Shown here piece after piece: positions 19,017 to 27,261 of a stretch of 64,000 nt of DNA. Each line of letters starts with the position of its first letter. The stretch's first letter is position 1. The stretch is from Candidatus Pelagisphaera phototrophica. Its GTDB lineage: Bacteria > Verrucomicrobiota > Verrucomicrobiia > Opitutales > Opitutaceae. The DNA lies in contig NZ_CP076039.1 in assembly GCF_014529625.1 (NCBI RefSeq), positions 1,054,001 to 1,118,000 of the forward strand, read 5' to 3'. The position numbers and the translations under genes were made by a program. Below the pieces are notes generated by a model that saw nothing but the letters and a program-made list of their open reading frames with translations, searched no databases and was not told where the DNA came from.

Positions 19017-20536
19017 GATTTTCGATTCTAGTAGGGGTTTTGTTTTGTTTGGGCGGAGAGCTTCTCCTCCCTCTTATGGGGCAAATCGTATCCAGCCAAC
19101 CCATAAGGACCGACCAGAGTCAACAGCAAGCTACGATCGATCGCGCGCTAGTCGATTTGCAGTCGGGAAATCCTGAGATACGAAAAGGGGCAGTCATGTT
19201 GCTGGGGAAGTACGAGGCCACCGAAGCTAAGAATGGGGTTTTAGGAGCCTTGAGCGACATGGATGGTGCGGTGCGTTTTGCAGCGGTTGTATCAGTGCTG
19301 GAGCGGAGGTCCTTTGATTCAGTGACTGAGGTTGAAGCGGTGATGCATGCTCTGGACGATACGGAGGTGGATATTCGGCGATCGGTGAGCACTTCGATTG
19401 GTAGGCTGGCAGGAACCCGGTCGCAGATATTGAACCGGCAATCAATATTGGTCAACCGAGGGTTAGTGGGGCAATCGCTAATGCTACCCATCCCTATTCA
19501 GCTGAAAATAGTAAATGCTTTCTTGGATACGGATGTGGTCGTGCGTCGAAACATGATCAGCAGATACAATTATTTGGGGATCAATATTCCGCAGGAGATT
19601 TTCGTGCGACTGCTCCAGGACGAGGATTTAGAGGTGCGTTCATTGGTTTTGCCATTGGCGGCACGCCATCTTGAATTTCCATTGTTTGTGGAGAAGGCGG
19701 CAGTCGTTGCGGACGATGAAAGTCCAATTCTCCGCTTAAGCCTGATCCGGGAACTACATCCGCGAAGTGCGTTGAAACCGATCCAGTTGTTGGAAAATCT
19801 GACTCAGGATTCAGATCCTGAAGTAGCGACTGCAGCGGAGCTGCAGCTCTTCAACAACGCGCCGCATTTGCAGTTATACAAGGCTCTCGTGGAACGATTT
19901 AATAGGGGGGAATTGAATGCGAACCAAAGCGAGCGATTGGTTCAGCTAGTCGAGCGGTTGACGGAAACGGAAGAGCGGGATCGTTTTTTGCTGCAGTTCC
20001 TCGAAAGTCCGGATGAGGCGGTGCGGGTAGCGGCGGTGCGTCACTTCTTTCAACTCGGATTAGTCGAGTCCCATCGAGACAAATCCGTCGCTCTATTGGA
20101 GGATCCCTCATCGAATGTCCGTTCCCAGGCGGTCTCGTATTATCGACGCTATCGGGATAAGGTTCCGTCTCCCGATTGGGGAGTTTGGTTGGAGAGCGAA
20201 TTCAAGGATGTGCGTCTAGCTCTGGTTCGTTTAGCGACCGGGTTGCCCCGCGAAGAGGCAGGTGAGTTGTTATTCGACTTGCTATTGGATGACGAGATCG
20301 ATGTGCGGGCTGAGGCGCTGACGATGTACTCCCTGTTGCGGCTGGACGGCTTCGAGAAGATGCTGGAGATGACCTTGGGAGATGAGAGCGTGGTCATTCA
20401 AAAACGGGCCGTTCAAAATATCCTGCAATTGATGGGGGAACCCGGCCGGGCGTTGCTAGAGGATTACGTGAAAGATGAGGGCGCCGCGACTCCCTTGTCC
20501 GTATTTATAAACAGTCAATTAAAGGTGCCAAAATGA
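19013..20536 (+). CDS. Secreted HEAT-repeat protein
   Basis: A 507-residue protein from the ATG at 19013. An in-frame upstream extension exists but would bury the signal peptide (FSILVGVLFCLGGELLLPL). The mature part is built of HEAT-type helical repeats: IRKGAVMLLGKYE, VRFAAVVSVLE, VRRNMISRYNYLG, VRSLVLPLAARHL, VRVAAVRHFFQLG, VRSQAVSYYRRY and VRAEALTMYSLL. Such solenoids mediate protein binding, probably in the periplasm with the VWA proteins. ATGA overlaps join it to both the preceding and following genes. Confidence 0.8.
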   Translation: MRFSILVGVLFCLGGELLLPLMGQIVSSQPIRTDQSQQQATIDRALVDLQSGNPEIRKGAVMLLGKYEATEAKNGVLGALSDMDGAVRFAAVVSVLERRSFDSVTEVEAVMHALDDTEVDIRRSVSTSIGRLAGTRSQILNRQSILVNRGLVGQSLMLPIPIQLKIVNAFLDTDVVVRRNMISRYNYLGINIPQEIFVRLLQDEDLEVRSLVLPLAARHLEFPLFVEKAAVVADDESPILRLSLIRELHPRSALKPIQLLENLTQDSDPEVATAAELQLFNNAPHLQLYKALVERFNRGELNANQSERLVQLVERLTETEERDRFLLQFLESPDEAVRVAAVRHFFQLGLVESHRDKSVALLEDPSSNVRSQAVSYYRRYRDKVPSPDWGVWLESEFKDVRLALVRLATGLPREEAGELLFDLLLDDEIDVRAEALTMYSLLRLDGFEKMLEMTLGDESVVIQKRAVQNILQLMGEPGRALLEDYVKDEGAATPLSVFINSQLKVPK

Positions 20537-21522
20537 GTCCTAGGATTTGGCTACTTCATTTATCGATTTACTGCCTTTCAATTTTCGAGTTTGGCGGAAT
20601 TGCAGTGGCGGAAACTTCTTCCGGGCAAGAGTCGATTCGCATTGTGCAATTGATTCAGGGAAACCAGTTGAGAAGAATGTATCCAGAAGCTCTGACGGGA
20701 TTGATTGAAAGTGTTTCCACCCAAACGACCTTAAACGTGGATCCCGATCCCCTGGTGATCGAGTCTTTCGATGATCCAGCGATCTTTAAGCATCCATTCA
20801 TCTATGTTAATTATGGAGATCGACAGGACTGGCAACTGACCGAAAGCGAAAAGCAAGCGTTGAAGCGATATATCGAGCGAGGTGGATTCATTTTTATCGA
20901 TGCGGGAATTAGTGCGTCGTTTTTGGGAAACCAAACTTCTCGGGCTCAAGGGCAGAGCTTTGCAGAGTGGCGTGTGCGGCCCAACCTGGCGGAGCTCTTC
21001 AAGGAGATCGTTTCAGAAACGAGTTTTCGACCCTTGCCTCGATCGCATGGCCTATTTCGTTCTTTCCATGTTGGTTTGCCCGATAGCAGCGTCCTGCCGG
21101 ATACCGTGAGGGAATTCGTGGTCAACGAAAAATGGCCTCAGGGAAGCTACTCGGCGATGGGATTGGAGGTGGAAGGCCGTCTGGCAGTCTTGGCCATGCC
21201 AATTATCGCGATGGGTTGGGGCCGAAACGAAGTAGGAAGATGGACTCGAAGTATAGGATTTCGAATACGTGAAAGCGCGGAAGGCTTGTCGGATCGCTTG
21301 TCTGAAGCCTATGCTTCGGGGGAACCCTTTGAGGTGACCCGCGAGGATGGGCGCACGGACATCATCTACACGCAGAATGAAGGAATGGCCAGTTGGGTGC
21401 AGGAAGCAGGAGGGGATTGGCGTGTTTTTCAATATCACTACAGCCAAGAGATCAGCGATTACGCCCATGTTTTCTATACACAGTTAGGGGTAAATATATT
21501 TGTCTATGTTTTTACGCAGTAG
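20533..21522 (+). CDS. DUF4159 domain protein
   Basis: A 329-residue protein with an N-terminal signal peptide (LLHLSIYCLSIFEFGGIAVA). The DUF4159 signature is visible as NYGDRQDWQLTESEKQALKR followed by YIERGGFIFIDAG, and later RSHGLFRSFHVGLP and GRNEVGR. DUF4159 proteins close MoxR/VWA operons in PVC bacteria and have an amidotransferase-like fold; the function is unknown. Last gene of the operon, coupled to the HEAT gene by ATGA. The following 438 bases hold no clear terminator hairpin. Confidence 0.8.
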   Translation: MSPRIWLLHLSIYCLSIFEFGGIAVAETSSGQESIRIVQLIQGNQLRRMYPEALTGLIESVSTQTTLNVDPDPLVIESFDDPAIFKHPFIYVNYGDRQDWQLTESEKQALKRYIERGGFIFIDAGISASFLGNQTSRAQGQSFAEWRVRPNLAELFKEIVSETSFRPLPRSHGLFRSFHVGLPDSSVLPDTVREFVVNEKWPQGSYSAMGLEVEGRLAVLAMPIIAMGWGRNEVGRWTRSIGFRIRESAEGLSDRLSEAYASGEPFEVTREDGRTDIIYTQNEGMASWVQEAGGDWRVFQYHYSQEISDYAHVFYTQLGVNIFVYVFTQ

Positions 21523-21960
21523 ATGGTTGTTAACTACAGTACGGATTCGTTGAAAGCCACGTTCAGTTTGACCTCTTTTACTCAAAGAAATTTACTGTTC
21601 CTCAGATGGACGAAAACGGCGGAAACCTTGCGAGTTCTGACCTGGAAGGTAAGGTTCGTTAAGGTTGGCTAAGCATGCGTTCCGGAATGCTTGCTTCGCT
21701 GCTGGAACTTCTTCCGACGGCTTCAACAATTTCGATTGGTGTCCTCGGTTCCAGATTAATTCTGGGGCGCGTCGACGGCGGAAGTCAGCCGTTCGTGGAT
21801 GGTTGCTTGTGCGTCGCACTCGGTGATCCAGTTCCCATTCAGCGATGTTGCGTCCCTCAACGACCGGAGCGTTTCTTGCGTCTCTGTCCAATCCCCTTGA
21901 TCCGAAGGGTATCTTAGTAGAACTTGTTTTATCCAATTCGTTTTGAACCTGTAACTACTT
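21523..21960. other. Intergenic region between the MoxR operon and the TonB receptor
   Basis: Short open frames on both strands have no recognisable features. A weak pattern (MDENGGNLASSDLEGKVR near 21605) recalls SCO1/redoxin domains, but it is too short to call. Probably decayed sequence plus the promoter of the receptor. Confidence 0.3.
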
Positions 21961-24411
21961 TTGATTTCTCCTGAACTCATTTTCTATCGTCACCTATTTC
22001 GATTAAGCGGATTGGTACTGGTCGCGGCTGTATCAACGATTCCCTTGAGTGGAAAGGGGAATGATGACGAGGAACGCAGTGATGCAATTGTGAGTGAGAA
22101 AGACGCGGTGGACCTGGTCGATGATTCGAGCGTTCGGGAGGCACTCAGTCGACGTCCGGATTTGTCTTTCGTCAATATTACCATTGATGGGGAAGATTCG
22201 CGTCGTTCGCTGGATAGCATATCGGCTGACTCGGTGACGTCAGTCGAGGTGATGAAGGCTGTGACACCAGACCAGGATGCCGACTCGCGTGGTGGTTCGA
22301 TCAGTCTAAAGACACGTCCAGCGTACGAGCAAAAATCGATTTCGACAAAGATTGGCCTTGAGAGCAAATACGGCTCAATGGACGGACATTGGGGTCGCGA
22401 AGCGGAATTGTCTATCGGGGGGCCTATCAACAAAAAAAGAACCTTGGGAGGGCGTTTGTCGTTTCGGATCGATAATGATCACGATGATGTACAGTACAGT
22501 CTCAAGGACTGGTTTCGACGCAGAGTGGATGGCGAATCTCAAATTGTTTTAAAGGAGATGCGGCTTTACGATCTCAATGAGTGGATCGATGAAAAGGAAG
22601 CGAGCGCGGCACTGGACATGAAGGTGAGTGAGTCGTTGCGCTTTTTTTGGCGGGGAAGCTATCAAAATCTGGAAGACCTTGAAAATCGGCCGCATTTCAA
22701 GTACCGGTTTAACCAGGGAGTTTATACGTCAATTGACAGCGAGGGGGGCAATGTCGAGGGTGCTGAGATCGAACGCGGGTATCACGCCTACGGTTCTGAT
22801 CTCGAATTACTCGAAACTTCGCTTGGAGGCGAGTGGACACAGGGCAACTGGGAAGGGGATTTCAAATACACCTACCAAGACGAAAACGTAACCCCGTTTG
22901 GGCACTCGAATTTCGATTTCGTGATGTCGGATGTGGACCTTCGATACGACTTGGAGAAATCCCGGTTCCCCCGGGTTGAGATTGAAAACGAACGGGTGTT
23001 TGAGGATCTCGAGCGTTACGAATTCGAAGACGTTTCCCTTCGACAGCGGTCGATGAACGAGTCAGATGCGATTATCTCGGCAAATTTGAAGAGAATGAAC
23101 ATTCTCGGGAATGAGAACCTGAGTATCCGTTTGGGGGGGAAGAGTCGGGAGCGGGATAGCTCAGTTGATTATGATTCCAAATACTACGATACGTATTCCG
23201 GTCCCGACGTGTTCACACTCGAAAGCGTCCGATCCCAGGATGCTGGAGTTGTGTTTCTAGATGGGCGTTACACATTGGATACCGTTATCGATGGGCAGAA
23301 AGTTAATGCGTTCTTGCGGGAGAATATCGACTCTTTCCGATACGATGAGCGCCGTTCGCGCGAGCGTTCCGATCCAAGCACTTATCAAGTGGACGAGCGG
23401 GTAGACGCGATGTACGGCATGTTGGATTTCGAAGTGGGTAAATGGCGGGGCATTCTCGGCTTGCGCCAAGAGGAGACCTCGATTTCATTCCGCAGCAACG
23501 AAGTGCGTTTGGGTCCGGATACTTTAGACAAAGACTCGGATGGGAATTTTGAGGAAACGGTTTACTTAGGTACGACACCGACGGAAGGGGCGACTCAGTA
23601 TGACGATCTGTTTTCGAATGCGCATTTTCGATACAAGTGGAATGAGCGAACGACCTTTATAGCTTCCTATACGAACACGATTGATCGTCCTCAGTACGCG
23701 GAGGTCGTTCCCTACCGCCATGTGCGGCTAGAAGACCGGGAGGTCGAGGAAGGCAACCCGGAATTGAGTCCTACGCTCTACGAGAATTTCGACGTTTCGA
23801 TGGATGTTAGAGTGGGCGACTCAGGACTGGTTTCCGTGGAGCTTTTCGATCGGTCGATCGAAGACTATATTTTCATTCGAGAATCGTTCGTTGTGGGTGG
23901 AGTGTACGACGGATTTGAGTTGCAGCGGCAGGAAAATGGTTCGGACGGCAGTGCTCGAGGGGTGTCTCTTACCTGGACTCAACCGATTTCGATAGCAATT
24001 CTCCCCGATGGGTTGTCGGTGAATGTCAACTACGAGGCTCTTGACACGGAAATCGATTACCCTTCCCGTCCTGGAGAATCGCTGCCGCTAACGCGTAGTC
24101 CTGATTCGGATTTGAAGGTTGCGTTGAAATATGAAAATAAAAAGCTCTTCGCCCAATTGAAATGGGACCATGAAACAGAGAGTATCTATCGAGTCGCAAA
24201 CAGCCCCGAGAAAGACCGCTATGTCGGCCCCAACGGGGGCTTCGATGCATCGTTGAGCTACAAATTGCAGCCGAAAACGCGACTTTACATGGAGTGGCGA
24301 AATATAACCAACGAACCGGTGTTTGATTACTACGAAGGAGACCCATCTCGTTCCCGCTACTACCGTATTAGACCATGGACGCTTAACACGGGCGTTAAGT
24401 TCGAACTTTAA
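21961..24411 (+). CDS. TonB-dependent receptor with a shortened plug
   Basis: An 816-residue outer-membrane receptor. An in-frame TAA at 21952 forces a start at or after the TTG at 21961; the signal peptide is LVLVAAVSTIPLSG. The plug reads VREALSRRPDLSFVNITIDG, then ISADSVTSVEVMKAVTPDQD and GGSISLKTR. These match the second half of the TonB-Xanth-Caul-type plug, while the usual RGLGPxxN block before it is largely missing. A 22-strand-type barrel follows, rich in alternating aromatic/charged strands and ending TLNTGVKFEL. No SusD neighbour is present, as expected outside Bacteroidetes. Substrate unknown; oligosaccharides are plausible from context. Confidence 0.85.
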   Translation: MISPELIFYRHLFRLSGLVLVAAVSTIPLSGKGNDDEERSDAIVSEKDAVDLVDDSSVREALSRRPDLSFVNITIDGEDSRRSLDSISADSVTSVEVMKAVTPDQDADSRGGSISLKTRPAYEQKSISTKIGLESKYGSMDGHWGREAELSIGGPINKKRTLGGRLSFRIDNDHDDVQYSLKDWFRRRVDGESQIVLKEMRLYDLNEWIDEKEASAALDMKVSESLRFFWRGSYQNLEDLENRPHFKYRFNQGVYTSIDSEGGNVEGAEIERGYHAYGSDLELLETSLGGEWTQGNWEGDFKYTYQDENVTPFGHSNFDFVMSDVDLRYDLEKSRFPRVEIENERVFEDLERYEFEDVSLRQRSMNESDAIISANLKRMNILGNENLSIRLGGKSRERDSSVDYDSKYYDTYSGPDVFTLESVRSQDAGVVFLDGRYTLDTVIDGQKVNAFLRENIDSFRYDERRSRERSDPSTYQVDERVDAMYGMLDFEVGKWRGILGLRQEETSISFRSNEVRLGPDTLDKDSDGNFEETVYLGTTPTEGATQYDDLFSNAHFRYKWNERTTFIASYTNTIDRPQYAEVVPYRHVRLEDREVEEGNPELSPTLYENFDVSMDVRVGDSGLVSVELFDRSIEDYIFIRESFVVGGVYDGFELQRQENGSDGSARGVSLTWTQPISIAILPDGLSVNVNYEALDTEIDYPSRPGESLPLTRSPDSDLKVALKYENKKLFAQLKWDHETESIYRVANSPEKDRYVGPNGGFDASLSYKLQPKTRLYMEWRNITNEPVFDYYEGDPSRSRYYRIRPWTLNTGVKFEL

Positions 24412-24562
24412 GGGAGCTTAAGGAAGTCGATCGAAAATTCAATTGTCCCGTTCTCAGCGGCCAGTTGAAATGAAATTGCCGTTATTGAATCAAAACCTCA
24501 ATTACACCCTTGATCGTTGACCCTGTTTCCCCCCTCCTTTGGGTTCAATAGGTAAAGGGTGA

Positions 24563-25138
24563 CTTATCGATGCGACACACGCTTTGGGGGTGCGAGTCCG
24601 CTATGACGATATCTCCAATATAGGGCGTTATATTACCAACGTAAGAGAGTGCCTTTTGGCTACGAGGTTGGATGAGGTTGAAAAACTCGCTATCGGGTAT
24701 TTCCACGAAGCCCAGATTGTATGGACGGGAGCGTTTGGAACGAGTATTGGAATCAGTGGGGCTACTATGATTTTGGATTCGATAGCGGACTTGCTGGTAA
24801 TTCGGGATCTGCGGACGACTTTCTCTTATGCCCCAAAATTCAATGTTACTTATTCGTTCAACGAATCGACCGAATTGTATTAGAAAACGGGTGACGGAAT
24901 TCATAGCAATGACGCTCGTGGATCGACTATATCGGTCGATCCCATCGAGGTATCTCCTATTGAATTGGTTGATCCACTGGCTGGATCAGTGGGAAACGAA
25001 GTGGGTGTGATCTACGATTGGAATGACAAACTGAATACCTCTGTACCTCTTTGGGGTTTGGACCTAGGCTCCAGACTCCTTTACGTGGGAGATGTTGGTA
25101 ACACGGAAACCTCTCGGCCGAGCGCTTCCCTCACTTGA
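24563..25138 (+). pseudogene. Outer-membrane beta-barrel/porin-like remnant with in-frame TAG
   Basis: One reading frame runs from just after a TGA at 24560 to a TGA at 25136-25138 with a single TAG inside (24881-24883). It reads GYFHEAQIVWTGAFGTSIG, VIRDLRTTFSYAPKFNVTYS and FNESTELY-stop-KTGDGIH, then GSVGNEVGVIYDWNDKL. Alternating hydrophobic/polar strands suggest an outer-membrane barrel, perhaps of the alginate-export porin kind. No start codon or signal peptide is present. Probably the broken 3' part of a porin gene. Coding status is supported by the uniform frame; the family is a guess. Confidence 0.4.
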
Positions 25139-25466
25139 GCAAGACGTTGTTCAGGCCACCGAAACTTTGGGACCACAAAGTCCAGCTCATTATAGGCATC
25201 TACCTCGGAATCAATTAATTGTGAGATTACCAATCAGTAGACGCTCTGTGAAAAACCAGTCAAGACTGGGGCAAAATGGCTAGTAGATGTGTCGCCTCGC
25301 TCGGCAGACCCCCCGACATCGTCCCCTTCTTCACCGACCGACCAGGGTAAGCTCGACATCAACTGCTATTCCTATCTCGCAACTCTGAGGGGCGAACTTG
25401 TATTGTGTTCCTTCCCATCTTAGTCATTGTGTGAAAGTTTCCGAACGATTCCTTGGATAATCTCTT
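25139..25466. other. Intergenic region upstream of the PQQ-repeat gene
   Basis: No gene recognised; it presumably holds the promoter for the gene at 25467. No clear -35/-10 pair or operator was identified. Confidence 0.3.
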
Positions 25467-26819
25467 ATGAATTACCTCAAAATCATAGTCGCCCTCGGTT
25501 TATTCGCGAGCTTGCCCCTTTCCACGTTCGCTGATTGGCCCGCGTGGCGTGGCCCTAACGGAAATGGGATTGGTTTCGCTGAAGATTTGCCGGTCGAATG
25601 GACCGTTGATTCCAACGTTTCCTGGAAGGTGAAGCTGCCCGCTTGGAGCGGGGCTTCTCCGATCGTCGTCGGGGATAAGGTATTTGTAGTCTCGCCATCT
25701 GAGCAGGAAGCGGCGCCTTCAGCGGAACCCGCTCCGGCTGGAAGAGGGCGACGCCCCGCTCCGCCTCCGGGAATGGGGCCGGGCGGCCAGGAGATTGTCT
25801 TGTTCTGCCTTTCCAAGAGGGACGGCTCTATTCAGTGGCAAAGCAAATTGGACGAGGGCAACAAGATCGAGTTCAAGCAGAATATGAGTTCGCCATCGCC
25901 TGTATCGGATGGAGAAACCATTTGGGTCGTGACGGGAAATGGGGTCGTTTCAGCTGTGGATATGAAGGGCAAATTGCTTTGGAAGTACGACATTCAGGAA
26001 TCGCATTGGAAGTTGGGATTGCTGGCAGGGTATGCGTCGTCGCCGGCCCTGTACGAGGATAAGCTCATCATCCAGGTATTGCACGGCATGCGAACGGACG
26101 ATCCGTCCTACCTTCTGGCCTTGGATAAGAAGACCGGGAAGGAGCGTTGGTACGTAGAGCGTGAAACCGACGCGGTCCACGAATCGCCGGACGCCTACAC
26201 GACGCCCGCGCTTTCCAAGACCAAGGACGGTATCCAATTAATTATAACGGGTGGAGACTATGTGACCGGTCACGATCCCGATACGGGTAGAGAGATTTGG
26301 AGAGCTGGGGGCCTCAACCCCCAAAAAGCGCGCAACTACCGTATTGTCCCTTCACCGGTAGCTTATGATGGCATGATTTACGCGCCCACTCGGAAAAAAC
26401 CTCTACTGGCCTTGCGGGCAGGCGGAAAGGGCGATGTCACAGAAAGCCATCTGGTTTGGAAATACGAAAAGCCGGCCGGTAGTCCGGATGTGCCTACACC
26501 CATCTGCGATGGGAAATACTTTTATATGGTCGAGGACTTCGGACAAGTGACTTGTCTTGATGCCAAAACGGGTGATGTCATTTGGGGACCTGAGACCACG
26601 GGTTTAGGACGCGTCAGTTCATCCCCGGTGCTGGCGGATGAAAAAATCTATATTACGGCTGAAGATTCGGAAATTGCGGTAGTGCAAGCAGGACCTGAGT
26701 TTAAACTGTTGGGAAAGAGCGAACTCGATGGAAGTTTTACTTTGTCTACGCCCGCAGTTTCCGGAAACCAGCTCTTCATCAGAACCGGTGAATATTTGTA
26801 CAGTATCTCCAAGAGGTAA
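25467..26819 (+). CDS. Secreted PQQ-like beta-propeller protein
   Basis: A 450-residue protein. The signal peptide (IIVALGLFASLPLSTFA) is followed by DWPAWRGPNGNGIG, a start typical of secreted PQQ-repeat proteins of PVC bacteria. Propeller blades are marked by VSAVDMKGKLLWKYD, LLALDKKTGKERWYVE, GHDPDTGREIWRA, VTCLDAKTGDVIW and the final LYSIS. Residues 78-108 form a Pro/Ala/Gly-rich low-complexity insertion between blades. The fold is that of BamB and quinoprotein dehydrogenases, but no catalytic residues are evident. Its last 31 codons have a close but synonymously diverged counterpart in the chimera at 31037-31267. Confidence 0.88.
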   Translation: MNYLKIIVALGLFASLPLSTFADWPAWRGPNGNGIGFAEDLPVEWTVDSNVSWKVKLPAWSGASPIVVGDKVFVVSPSEQEAAPSAEPAPAGRGRRPAPPPGMGPGGQEIVLFCLSKRDGSIQWQSKLDEGNKIEFKQNMSSPSPVSDGETIWVVTGNGVVSAVDMKGKLLWKYDIQESHWKLGLLAGYASSPALYEDKLIIQVLHGMRTDDPSYLLALDKKTGKERWYVERETDAVHESPDAYTTPALSKTKDGIQLIITGGDYVTGHDPDTGREIWRAGGLNPQKARNYRIVPSPVAYDGMIYAPTRKKPLLALRAGGKGDVTESHLVWKYEKPAGSPDVPTPICDGKYFYMVEDFGQVTCLDAKTGDVIWGPETTGLGRVSSSPVLADEKIYITAEDSEIAVVQAGPEFKLLGKSELDGSFTLSTPAVSGNQLFIRTGEYLYSISKR

Positions 26820-26880
26820 GCTGTCTCCGAATATCTATTTATATTGTTTGCCCCGTTCTGTTCTGTTAAACTTCAAACCA

Positions 26881-27261
26881 ATGAAGCCCGACCTCATTCG
26901 CTTATCCTCTAGTTGGGCTCTGTGCGTGGGCGTATTTTCTTGGCTCGCCGCAGGTGCTGAAAACCAGGCTTTTCCGCCGCATACCTTCACCTTGCCAGAT
27001 GGCTACGAGCTGGAGCTTGCCGCGGCTCCCGGGCTCGTCGAGCGGCCGATGCATATGTATTTCGATGACGAGGGGGCCCTTTACGTCACGGATAGTTCCG
27101 GGGACAGTCGGCCTGCGCCGCTTCAGCTCGCGGAACCGAGCCATCGTATTCTGCGTCTCGTCGATAAGGACGGCGATGGCGTCTTCGCTTCTCTGCGTCG
27201 TGGGCACAAAGAACGTTATTATATTTTAGAGAATACAAAGTTAATTCCGATCACAGTATGA
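26881..27261 (+). pseudogene. Truncated PVC-type membrane-bound dehydrogenase (TIGR02604-like), N-terminal fragment
   Basis: From the ATG at 26881 there is a signal peptide (LCVGVFSWLAAGA), then FTLPDGYELELAAAPGLVER, PMHMYFDDEGALYVTD and HRILRLVDKDGDGVF. This is the start of the large sorbosone-dehydrogenase-like propeller proteins of PVC bacteria, which are many hundreds of residues long. After DGDGVF the homology stops, and 24 unrelated codons lead to a TGA that overlaps the ATG of the next gene. More than 85 percent of the gene is missing, probably through a deletion ending just upstream of 27258. Confidence 0.65.

Noticed and set aside
21592-21936. Minus-strand frame and a weak SCO1-like segment on the plus strand
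   Set aside because: Both too short and frame-inconsistent to support a gene.
24434-24456. A fourth copy of the 40-bp repeat (AAATTCAATTGTCCCG)
   Set aside because: Only about 12 consecutive bases match; chance similarity cannot be excluded.
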